Assembly: GCA_900757195.1 (NCBI GenBank)
Contig: CAAEMZ010000026.1
Coordinates: 1-45,601 of the forward strand
From: Lachnospiraceae bacterium
GTDB lineage: Bacteria; Bacillota; Clostridia; Lachnospirales; Lachnospiraceae
DNA: 45,601 nt
Direction: 5' to 3'
How positions within the stretch are numbered: position 1 is the first letter of the stretch; each line of letters opens with the position of its first letter. Shown here piece by piece: positions 1-7,693 of the stretch. The notes beneath the pieces are model-generated. The model was not told the origin of the DNA and made no database searches. It saw nothing but the letters and a program-made list of their open reading frames with translations. A program made the position numbers and the translations under genes.

Positions 1-42
1 ATCCGCGGGAGGGACACCTTTTTTTATTTTCTCCATATTTAT

Positions 43-1974
43 TTAAGCCGACAAATACACCGGATTATAGGGAATACCCATCCGGTCCAGCGCATCCATT
101 TCCCGATGCTGGCAGGTGAAAATGACCACCTGGGGCAGATTCTGCTTTGCCAGCCATGCCAGAGTCCGCGTAAGTCTTCGGTCATCATAAAACACGAAGC
201 TGTCATCAAAGAACACCGGAACACTGCTTTCCGGAAAAAGGAGACGGACCATCGCCATGCGGAGCGTCAGATACAACTGTTCCCGGGTTCCCGTACTGAG
301 CTGGTCTGCCTCAGCAAACTGCCGCCCGGTATCCACCTTCAGATTCAGTTCATTATCAACGACCACCCGCTCGTATTTTCCGCCGGTCAGTTCCCACATC
401 ATCCGGGAAACCTCCTGATTCAGCGCCGGTCCGAAACCGGAATGGATTTCTTCGGACAAATCCCGGATAATCGCCATACATTCGTCAATCACCGCAATTT
501 CTTCCCGGTCATCCCCGGCTTCCTGCGCCAGAGCCTCCATCTGCTCTTCCAGCGCCGTCCTTTCCTCTTCCTTCCGTTCCATCGTTTCCTTCCGTACCAT
601 CAGCCGCTCCAGAGATTTTGTCAGGTTTTCTTCCTGTGCCCGGAGCTCTTCCAGTTTTCCGTCCTCCGCCTCCGTATCAATTTCCAGAGAAATATCATCC
701 CCGTATTTTTCAAGATAAGGCTGCAGCGGAATCTGTATTTTCTCATACTGCTCTCTCAGAGCCCGAAGCTCCTTCTGAAGTTCTTTCAGAGATCCCCGGG
801 TTCCCCGGCCGAACATATGCTGTTCCATGACATCATGGATTTCGTCCAGCTCCTGTTTGCGTTCGCTGACCCGCCGCCCCATTTTCCGCCGGCCGCCCTG
901 AAGGACCAGTCCCGTCACAGCCAGAACAATGACCAGGAGAAGTATCACTCCGACCCGGGGCAGTAATGCATTTTTCAGGAAAAATACGCCAATGACCGGA
1001 ATCAGTCCGAACATCATCACCGAAAATAAAATCGAAAGGTTCCGTCCCATGAGTTGTTCATATCTGTCTGAAATATCATCATAGGCTTCATTCGCCGCGT
1101 CCCACCGCTGTTTCATCGTATCAAAATCATCTTCTGCCGACTGCTGCTTCATTTCCTCGTAAGCCGCCTTTTTCTGCTGATACCGGGAAGCTATATAATT
1201 ATTTTCTTCAATTAAGCGAATGGCTTCCATCCGCTCCTTCTGTTCCTTTTTCCGGTTTTCACGGCCGGAAAGCCGTTCCGACGTCATCTGTTCCCGGATG
1301 CTGCGAAGCTTTTCCTCCTGCCGGCGGATTTCCTGAAAAAGCTGCTGCTTTTCAGCTTCGGTCACCTGCATTCCCTCCGCCTGGTCTTTCAGCGCCTGAA
1401 GCTGCTTTTCCGGACTTTTATCCATCTGGATTTTCCGTTCTTTTCTGAGATAATCCAGCGTCTGCTGCAGATCAATGTCCTCACTTTTCGTCCGCTTTAA
1501 ATTAGCCATATACGCCTGAAGGGACAGTCCGAATCGGGCGTCGATCTGATGCTCAAGCTGACAGATGCTCAGCGCATTTTTATAATTGGCCCGGGTCATG
1601 CCTTCGATCAGACCATCAATCTGGCCGCCCGGCAGCAAAATTTCCCGTCCTGTACCCATCTGCTCGACTTTAAAAAATTCATCCTCTTTATAAAAATTTC
1701 TGAGAAGCCGGTATTTCTCCCCATTATGCACAATCACCATCGAGCCTTCATAATTTTTTCCCTGTTCCCATGGCTGAAACCGGGAATAATCATCCTTTCT
1801 GGCGGCCTTTCCCCGAAGACGCTCCACGCCGAAAAGCATGGCCTGGATGAACTGATGCAGCGTTGTCTTTCCCGCCTCATTCTCACCGTAGATAATATTG
1901 ATCCCCGGCTGAAGCTCAAGCTGCTGATTGTGAAAAGGACCAAAATGGGTCAAATTCAGTGTTTCGATCATCAT
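43..1974 (-). CDS. YhaN-like SMC/SbcC-type AAA ATPase
   Basis: Predicted ATPase of the RecF/SMC/SbcC class, probably working with the adjacent phosphoesterase in DNA end processing or repair. Seen: Walker A GENEAGKTT at residues 30-38, a long charged coiled-coil region from about 170 to 310, two hydrophobic segments near 313-333 and 341-360, more coiled coil, then an ABC signature LSTGTREQ near 559 and Walker B VPVFFDD near 585. At 643 residues it is much shorter than Bacillus subtilis YhaN (over 900), so the coiled-coil arms are reduced. The central membrane-spanning pair suggests membrane attachment. Its ATG overlaps the phosphoesterase stop as ATGA, so the two are translationally coupled. 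Family assignment is firm; the cellular role is inferred. Confidence 0.85.
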   Translation of the reverse strand: MMIETLNLTHFGPFHNQQLELQPGINIIYGENEAGKTTLHQFIQAMLFGVERLRGKAARKDDYSRFQPWEQGKNYEGSMVIVHNGEKYRLLRNFYKEDEFFKVEQMGTGREILLPGGQIDGLIEGMTRANYKNALSICQLEHQIDARFGLSLQAYMANLKRTKSEDIDLQQTLDYLRKERKIQMDKSPEKQLQALKDQAEGMQVTEAEKQQLFQEIRRQEEKLRSIREQMTSERLSGRENRKKEQKERMEAIRLIEENNYIASRYQQKKAAYEEMKQQSAEDDFDTMKQRWDAANEAYDDISDRYEQLMGRNLSILFSVMMFGLIPVIGVFFLKNALLPRVGVILLLVIVLAVTGLVLQGGRRKMGRRVSERKQELDEIHDVMEQHMFGRGTRGSLKELQKELRALREQYEKIQIPLQPYLEKYGDDISLEIDTEAEDGKLEELRAQEENLTKSLERLMVRKETMERKEEERTALEEQMEALAQEAGDDREEIAVIDECMAIIRDLSEEIHSGFGPALNQEVSRMMWELTGGKYERVVVDNELNLKVDTGRQFAEADQLSTGTREQLYLTLRMAMVRLLFPESSVPVFFDDSFVFYDDRRLTRTLAWLAKQNLPQVVIFTCQHREMDALDRMGIPYNPVYLSA

Positions 1975-3041
1975 CCCTGATTTCCGCTCCTTCCGTGATA
2001 CATGGCCTGAAGGCCGTAACTTAAAATTTTTTCTCTGCGTTCTTCCGGCATCGGCATCTGATAGACCTTTTTAATGAACATACCGATCAGATTATCTGCA
2101 TTGTCATTGTAAAGCCGTTCAAAATCGAACCACGGCAATGTTTCGTCCTTCACGGAGACCACATTGTCCATGCCCTTCATCCGCTCCGTATCGTAGACAA
2201 TATCCGCATCCCGGTAACCCTTCAGAAGAACATTATAGAGATTTTCCGGACCTTCAATCTGAATCTGCTGGCCAAGCCAGTGTTCCATTTCTCCGGCCGT
2301 CATATCCGTATCCGATTCCAGTACCAGATCTTTATATGCTCTGCAGGCCGCCGGGCAGAACTGAATCCGGGTTCCGTTCGTATCGATTTCACCATAGATA
2401 TACCCATGCTCTCCGGTATCCAGACGGTCAATGGGCTCCAGCGCCCCGGCATAGGCCATCCCTCCGCTGATAATTTCCGGTTTATGGATATGGCCCAGGG
2501 CCACGTAGTCAAATCCCGCCGCCATCAACTGTTTTTTCTGCATCGGCACATGCTTTTCATCGCCGCCATGGGCCAGCAGAATATGATATCCCGGCTGATC
2601 CATCGGAGAGATCCTGTCATAGAGCGGCGCTTCGATTTCCCGGTGTTCATAGCTGAGCCCGTAGACCCATGTGTTCAGCGCCTCCAGATGACATACGTCC
2701 AGGGCCTCGCTGTCGAAAAAGTGTACATTTTCCGCCCAGGTGAATCCCCGGTAATTGGAGCCTTCGCCGATAAAATCGTGGTTCCCGGCCATCATGACGA
2801 CCTGGGTCGGAGCCGCACACGCCAGACGGTAATTCAGTTCCTTTAATTCCCGTTTTAACGGCGGCCGATGAAAAATATCCCCGGCGATAAGAATCAGATC
2901 TACGCTCTGCTTTCCGGCCTCCCCGAGAAGCCGGTAAAAAGTGGCTTCAATCTCTTCGGAACGCTTCTGCGCCCAGGGCCTGCCCCGGTCGGGCACTGCC
3001 CCGAGGTGAATGTCCGCCATATGTATAAAACGCATCTTCAT
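1971..3041 (-). CDS. YhaO-like metallophosphoesterase (SbcD-type nuclease)
   Basis: Calcineurin-fold metallophosphoesterase of the SbcD/Mre11/YhaO type, likely the nuclease partner of the ATPase that follows. All five metal-binding blocks are visible in order: MADIHLG near residue 8, AGDIFH near 53, GNHDF near 86, AHGG near 158 and GHIH near 182. The C-terminal 150 residues form a capping region as in SbcD. Length, 356 residues, is normal for the family. Two closely spaced Met codons (residues 1 and 3) are both possible starts; a GGGGG stretch lies just before the first. It follows the LtaS-like gene by 24 bp, which suggests co-transcription. Confidence 0.88.
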   Translation of the reverse strand: MKMRFIHMADIHLGAVPDRGRPWAQKRSEEIEATFYRLLGEAGKQSVDLILIAGDIFHRPPLKRELKELNYRLACAAPTQVVMMAGNHDFIGEGSNYRGFTWAENVHFFDSEALDVCHLEALNTWVYGLSYEHREIEAPLYDRISPMDQPGYHILLAHGGDEKHVPMQKKQLMAAGFDYVALGHIHKPEIISGGMAYAGALEPIDRLDTGEHGYIYGEIDTNGTRIQFCPAACRAYKDLVLESDTDMTAGEMEHWLGQQIQIEGPENLYNVLLKGYRDADIVYDTERMKGMDNVVSVKDETLPWFDFERLYNDNADNLIGMFIKKVYQMPMPEERREKILSYGLQAMYHGRSGNQG

Positions 3042-3065
3042 CCCCCATTTCTTCCAGATATGGAT

Positions 3066-4874
3066 CTATTCAAACAAACGGTCATCTCTGTGTGCACCGT
3101 CAAACAGATGATAATAGTTCAGAATCCGGTAATCATTCAGATTCCCGCCATCCTTTTCTCCGGTGATATTCTGAGCCGTATTGGAGTGCCACTTTCCTTC
3201 ATCGTCCATCCAGGCATTGGCCGTTATCGCCGGATAACTTTCCGAGAGGTTTTTCAGATAATTCTGCCACGGACTTAAAGGCAGTCCCGCCTTTTCAACG
3301 AGCAGTGTGCTCAGATAATTCAGGCTGGTCGTCTCTATATAATCTTCTTCAATATCGTAGTTGGCCCACAGCACAAAGGGTACTTCATAACGTTTCTGTT
3401 CCGCTTCGACAGAGAGTCCTTCCGCACCGGCGCTGCCGTTCAATCCATAGATTGGCTGCACCACCCAGTCCGCCGGCTGATGATCTCCGAACATCAGAAT
3501 CACCGTCGGCTCATCCACCTTCGAAAAATATTCCACCAGCTTTTCAAAGGAGGCGTCCGAAACTTTAATCAGCGACAGATACCGCTCCAGCAGTTTGTCA
3601 TTCGCTCCGCCGTAAACTTCCACATCCGGCACAAAGTTTTCATATTCCCTGCTGTAGCTGCTGTGGTTCTGCATCGTTACGTCAAAGACAAACACAGGCT
3701 GTCCTTCCGGTTTGGCATTGTAAATATCCACAATCTTCTGATAGGTCGCAAGGTCTGTCGTATATTCCCTCAATATCGGCGCATCCGTAAAGCTTTCCTT
3801 AAAATAACTGTGATCCATGCCGAAATAATTATAGATATTCCTCCGGTTCCAGCCATTGGCCCGGTACGGATGGATAAATGACGTTTCATATCCCATGCTA
3901 TGAAACTGACTCACCAGCGTCGGCATAGCGCCGCGGATATACTGCTGATAGGGAATCGATCCCGCCGGAAGATAGGCCATCGAATCTCCGGTCAGAAATT
4001 CAAATTCCGAATTGGCCGTATTGCCGCCCTTAACGGACACATAGGCGTTTCCCTTCACCGTATTTTCTGTCAGTGAACGGATAAACGGCATATAATCCAC
4101 ATTGGTTTCAAAGCCGCCAAGTACCGCCGGATCTGAAAAGGCCTCATTCATGACAACAATGACGTTCGGCTTCTGCTCCGGAAGCTCCTCCGTCCCTCCG
4201 GCGCCGGCTTTAAGGAGTTCTTCTGCCTTTTCGGCACTGTAATTCCCGGGTTTTGAAATCTGCAGATACTGCATATTTGAAATAAAGCTGGCGGCAAAGC
4301 CGTTAAGCTGATAATACGCATTCGGTGTAAAAAGGTATTCATAAAACCCAACTTTTTTATGCAGCGCCGAGGTCTGAACAGACGTCCCGTAAAGGGTAAT
4401 CCCAAGCACCATCACAAGCACCGACAATATATGATACTGACGGTTCCTTATTTCCAGCTTCCACCGGGTAAAAAGACCTGCCAGAATCAGAACCAGAAAG
4501 CCTGCCAGAATCACCCGGGCATCCTTATCCAGACGGTAATCATAATTTTCCGAAACACTGGCCGCCGTCTTTATGGAAAATATATCCCATGGATAGACCG
4601 GCACGGAACGGAAGGAAATCACATAGTAATTGACAAGTCCCACCGCCATCACCAGCAGGCTGCCCAGACTGATGCTCACCCAGCTTCGCCTGGAAATGAC
4701 GAGAATCAGCCCGTAAAACAAATAGTAAAACACCAGATTCAGAAAAATCAGCGGCCACTCCATATCTTCCGGCACCGAATGGGTCAGTGTTTCCAGAAGC
4801 AGGAAACTCAGTACCGGCGTTCCGAGCCACAAAATCATTCCGAAGATTTTCAAAAATCCCTTCTTTTTCAACAT
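3066..4874 (-). CDS. LtaS-family membrane sulfatase-fold phosphoglycerol transferase
   Basis: Membrane enzyme of the lipoteichoic acid synthase family, which moves glycerol phosphate from phosphatidylglycerol onto a growing polymer outside the cell. Seen: about five N-terminal transmembrane segments up to residue 175, then an extracellular sulfatase-fold domain from about 237. Expected active-site pieces are present: VVMNEAFSD (metal Glu near 244), GGNTANSEFE with the nucleophilic Thr near 286, and FGDHQPADW (metal Asp-His) in the C-terminal half. The RBS AAAGGTGG precedes the ATG. Only 27 bp separate the start from the hairpin after asnS, so it may depend on read-through. The exact polymer made (LTA or another phosphoglycerol glycan) cannot be told from sequence alone. 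Confidence 0.85.
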   Translation of the reverse strand: MLKKKGFLKIFGMILWLGTPVLSFLLLETLTHSVPEDMEWPLIFLNLVFYYLFYGLILVISRRSWVSISLGSLLVMAVGLVNYYVISFRSVPVYPWDIFSIKTAASVSENYDYRLDKDARVILAGFLVLILAGLFTRWKLEIRNRQYHILSVLVMVLGITLYGTSVQTSALHKKVGFYEYLFTPNAYYQLNGFAASFISNMQYLQISKPGNYSAEKAEELLKAGAGGTEELPEQKPNVIVVMNEAFSDPAVLGGFETNVDYMPFIRSLTENTVKGNAYVSVKGGNTANSEFEFLTGDSMAYLPAGSIPYQQYIRGAMPTLVSQFHSMGYETSFIHPYRANGWNRRNIYNYFGMDHSYFKESFTDAPILREYTTDLATYQKIVDIYNAKPEGQPVFVFDVTMQNHSSYSREYENFVPDVEVYGGANDKLLERYLSLIKVSDASFEKLVEYFSKVDEPTVILMFGDHQPADWVVQPIYGLNGSAGAEGLSVEAEQKRYEVPFVLWANYDIEEDYIETTSLNYLSTLLVEKAGLPLSPWQNYLKNLSESYPAITANAWMDDEGKWHSNTAQNITGEKDGGNLNDYRILNYYHLFDGAHRDDRLFE

Positions 4875-4901
4875 ATGTAAACGCCACCTTTAATAAAGAA
4901 T

Positions 4902-4929
4902 AAGAGGCTGCAAAATAAAGCAGCCTCTT
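4902..4929 (-). terminator. Hairpin after asnS
   Basis: Perfect 10-bp stem AAGAGGCTGC / GCAGCCTCTT around an 8-nt loop, 22 bp beyond the asnS stop. On the minus strand the following tract is TATTCTTTATT, only moderately U-rich, so termination may be partial. The next gene starts 27 bp further on without room for its own promoter. Confidence 0.65.
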
Positions 4930-4950
4930 GTTTGATTTCATTTTCTGCTA

Positions 4951-6342
4951 TTAAATATCGCAGTTTTTTACAGTTCTCGGGAATGGAATGACATCCCGGA
5001 TATTTGCCATACCGGTCAGATACATGACACAGCGCTCAAAGCCCAGACCAAAGCCTGCATGGCGGGCAGAGCCGTAACGGCGTAAATCCAGATAAAAGTC
5101 GTAATCTTCAGCCTTCAAGCCCAGTTCGTCCATTCTCTGAAGAAGTACGTCATAATCGTCCTCTCTCTGGCTTCCGCCGATGATTTCTCCGATGCCCGGA
5201 ACGAGCAGGTCCATCGCCGCCACTGTTTTTCCATCCGGATTCATCTTCATGTAGAAAGCTTTGATTTCCTTCGGATAATCCGTAACGAATACCGGACGTT
5301 TGAAGATCTTCTCTGTCAGATAACGTTCATGTTCGGTCTGTAAGTCAATACCCCAGTGAACTTTATAATCAAATTTATCATTATGTTTTTCCAGAAGCTC
5401 TACCGCTTCTGTGTAGGTCACATGACCGAAATCCGAAGCCACGACATGTTTCAGACGTTCGATCAGGCCCTTGTCCACAAACTGATTGAAAAATGCCATT
5501 TCTTCCGGTGCGTTTTCCAGAACATAGTTAATGACATATTTCAGCATAGCTTCTGCCAGCGCCATGTTGTCCTGTAAATCTGCAAAAGCGATTTCCGGCT
5601 CAATCATCCAGAACTCGGCTGCATGACGGGTTGTGTTTGAGTTTTCCGCACGGAAAGTCGGTCCAAATGTATAAATATTCCGGAAAGCCATCGCAAAGGT
5701 TTCTCCGTTTAACTGACCGCTGACGGTCAGGTTGGTCTCTTTTCCGAAAAAGTCTTTGGAATAATCAATATTTCCCTCGGCATCCAGCGGAACATTCTTC
5801 GGATCCAGAGTTGTTACCTGGAACATTTCGCCCGCACCCTCGCAGTCGCTGCCTGTAATCAGTGGTGTATGCACATAGACAAAGTCTCTCTCCTGGAAGA
5901 ATTTATGAATCGCATAGGCAATCAGGGAACGCACACGAAATACCGCCTGGAAGGTGTTGGTCCGTGGACGCAGATGGGTTACTGTCCGAAGATATTCGAA
6001 GCTGTGGCGTTTCGGCTGAATCGGATAATCCGGTGTGGACGGTCCTTCAACCATGACTTTCTGCGCCTGAATTTCAAAAGGCTGTTTGGCCTTCGGCGTC
6101 GCCACCAGTGTTCCTTCAACGATGACTGCGGCACCTACATTCAGCTTACAAATATCCTGGAAATTATCCATTGTTTCATTAAATACGACCTGAAGGGTCT
6201 GAAAATAAGTTCCGTCGTTAATCACAAGAAATCCGAAAGTCTTGGAATCTCTTAAATTTCGCACCCAGCCGCCAATCGTTACGGTCTGGTCTATATAGGC
6301 TTCGGAATTTCTGTATAATTCTTTCACTGATGTAAGTTCCAT
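4951..6342 (-). CDS. asnS: Asparagine--tRNA ligase
   Basis: Charges tRNA-Asn with asparagine in the cytoplasm. The 463-residue protein has the N-terminal OB-fold anticodon-binding domain (TIGGWVRNLRDSKTFGF near 22) and a class II catalytic core. Motif 2 reads FRAENSNTTRHAAEFWMIEPE-like around 230-250, and motif 3 reads GFGLGFERCVMYLTG followed by NIRDVIPFPR near the C terminus. Length and content match AsnRS rather than AspRS. A GGAGG lies just upstream of the ATG. A sigma-A type promoter sits upstream, divergent from the aminopeptidase promoter. Confidence 0.96.
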   Translation of the reverse strand: MELTSVKELYRNSEAYIDQTVTIGGWVRNLRDSKTFGFLVINDGTYFQTLQVVFNETMDNFQDICKLNVGAAVIVEGTLVATPKAKQPFEIQAQKVMVEGPSTPDYPIQPKRHSFEYLRTVTHLRPRTNTFQAVFRVRSLIAYAIHKFFQERDFVYVHTPLITGSDCEGAGEMFQVTTLDPKNVPLDAEGNIDYSKDFFGKETNLTVSGQLNGETFAMAFRNIYTFGPTFRAENSNTTRHAAEFWMIEPEIAFADLQDNMALAEAMLKYVINYVLENAPEEMAFFNQFVDKGLIERLKHVVASDFGHVTYTEAVELLEKHNDKFDYKVHWGIDLQTEHERYLTEKIFKRPVFVTDYPKEIKAFYMKMNPDGKTVAAMDLLVPGIGEIIGGSQREDDYDVLLQRMDELGLKAEDYDFYLDLRRYGSARHAGFGLGFERCVMYLTGMANIRDVIPFPRTVKNCDI

Positions 6343-6402
6343 TATATCTATACCTCCATTAAACTAATCTTTTTCATTTTCTTAATTTTCTCAAGTGTTC
6401 CT

Positions 6403-6431
6403 ATTATACCGTAAAATTTCTTTTTCGTAAA
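6403..6431 (-). promoter_or_regulatory. Predicted asnS promoter
   Basis: On the minus strand TTTACG, 17 bp, TATAAT: a perfect -10 box and a 4/6 -35 box, about 60 bp before the asnS ATG. Confidence 0.6.
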
Positions 6432-6451
6432 GGTTCTTGGCGGATTAAATC

Positions 6452-6480
6452 TGGACTTTCGCCGGATTCAGCAGTATAAT
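6452..6480 (+). promoter_or_regulatory. Predicted promoter of the M29 aminopeptidase gene
   Basis: TGGACT, 17 bp, TATAAT on the plus strand, ending 37 bp before the chosen ATG. Back to back with the asnS promoter. Confidence 0.6.
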
Positions 6481-6517
6481 GGTCTCGCAAACTAAAAGAC
6501 AGAAAGGATGTTTCATA

Positions 6518-7633
6518 ATGGATGAACGTATTAAAGTATTTGCTCACAATCTTATCCACAAATCAATCCAGGTAAAACCGGGAGATAACGTATATATTCA
6601 CTATACCGGAGAAGCGACCGAAGATCTGGCCCGTCAGCTCATTAAAGAAACCTATGCTGCCGGCGCCCTGCCGTTTCCACACTACACAAACCCACGGGTT
6701 CAGCGCGAAATGCTCCTCCACTGTACCGAAGAACAGCTTCGCCTGATGGCCCGGGTCGATGCCCTTGAAATGTCTCAGATGGACTGTTATCTGGCTGTCC
6801 GCGGTTCGGACAACATTTCTGAAAATGCGGATGTGCCTGCGGAAAATCTGGCCTTATACGAACGTCTCTACAGTACACCGGTGCATCACGAAATCCGTAT
6901 TCCGAAGCTGCGCTGGTGCGTTATGCGCTATCCGAATAATGCCATGGCCCAGTTAAACGGTCAGAGCCTCGAAGCTTTTGAAGACTTTTATTTTGATGTC
7001 TGCTGTCTGGACTACGAAAAAATGGGTGAGGCCATGACGCCCCTGATCGAGCTTATGGAAAAAACCGATAAGGTGCGGATCCAGGGTCCCGGCACCGACC
7101 TGACCTTCTCTATCAAAGGGGTTCCTGCCATCAAATGCGCCGGAAATATGAACATCCCTGATGGGGAAGTCTACACAGCCCCTGTCCGGGAATCCATTAA
7201 CGGTACTCTGACCTATAATACCCCGGCAGTCTTCCAGGGATTCACTTTTGAAAATATTTCTTTTACATTTAAAGACGGAAAGATCATCCGGGCCACAGCC
7301 AACGATACGGAACGGATCAATCAGGTTCTCGATACCGATGACGGCTCCCGTTACATCGGTGAATTTGCCATCGGCGTCAACCCATATATTCTGACACCGA
7401 TGAAGGATACCCTTTTCGATGAAAAAATCATGGGTTCCTTCCACTTCACACCGGGTAACTGCTATGATGAAGCGCCAAATGGCAACCACTCTGCGATTCA
7501 CTGGGATCTTGTCTGTATTCAGCGCCCGGAATACGGCGGCGGCAGCATCTGGTTTGATGATGTCCTCATCCGCAAAGACGGCCGCTTCGTGCTTCCGGAG
7601 CTCGATGGCTTAAATCCGGAAAACCTCAAATAA
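6518..7633 (+). CDS. M29-family (AmpS/PepS-type) metal-dependent aminopeptidase
   Basis: Cytosolic aminopeptidase removing N-terminal residues from peptides with a two-metal centre. Seen: the C-terminal catalytic half carries family M29 signatures in order, NIPDGEVYTAP (Glu), IGEFAIGVNP (Glu), SFHFTPGNCYDEA (His and Tyr) and HSAIHWDLV (His and Asp). At 371 residues it is a little shorter than the usual 400-410. The start was set at the ATG preceded by AGAAAGGA with 9-bp spacing, 13 codons inside the longest frame. Monocistronic, ending in a strong hairpin shared with the opposing gene. Confidence 0.88.
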   Translation: MDERIKVFAHNLIHKSIQVKPGDNVYIHYTGEATEDLARQLIKETYAAGALPFPHYTNPRVQREMLLHCTEEQLRLMARVDALEMSQMDCYLAVRGSDNISENADVPAENLALYERLYSTPVHHEIRIPKLRWCVMRYPNNAMAQLNGQSLEAFEDFYFDVCCLDYEKMGEAMTPLIELMEKTDKVRIQGPGTDLTFSIKGVPAIKCAGNMNIPDGEVYTAPVRESINGTLTYNTPAVFQGFTFENISFTFKDGKIIRATANDTERINQVLDTDDGSRYIGEFAIGVNPYILTPMKDTLFDEKIMGSFHFTPGNCYDEAPNGNHSAIHWDLVCIQRPEYGGGSIWFDDVLIRKDGRFVLPELDGLNPENLK

Positions 7634-7647
7634 TGCCCCAAAAAAGA

Positions 7648-7686
7648 TATCCGTCGGAAAGACTGACTAACGCTTTCCGACGGATA
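7648..7686. terminator. Bidirectional terminator
   Basis: A 14-bp stem (TATCCGTCGGAAAG with its complement) around an 11-nt loop. It is flanked by an A-run on the left and a run of eight T on the right, so it can stop both the aminopeptidase transcript and the opposing propeller-protein transcript. Confidence 0.9.
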
Positions 7687-7693
7687 CCTTTTT

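Noticed and set aside
106..966. Long plus-strand open frame opposite the YhaN-like gene
   Set aside because: It has no ribosome binding site, low-complexity Phe/Pro/His-rich product, and lies wholly opposite a gene with clear ATPase motifs.
4540..4941. 133-codon minus-strand frame over the asnS hairpin and the start of the LtaS-like gene
   Set aside because: It runs through the hairpin and reads the LtaS-like gene in the wrong frame.
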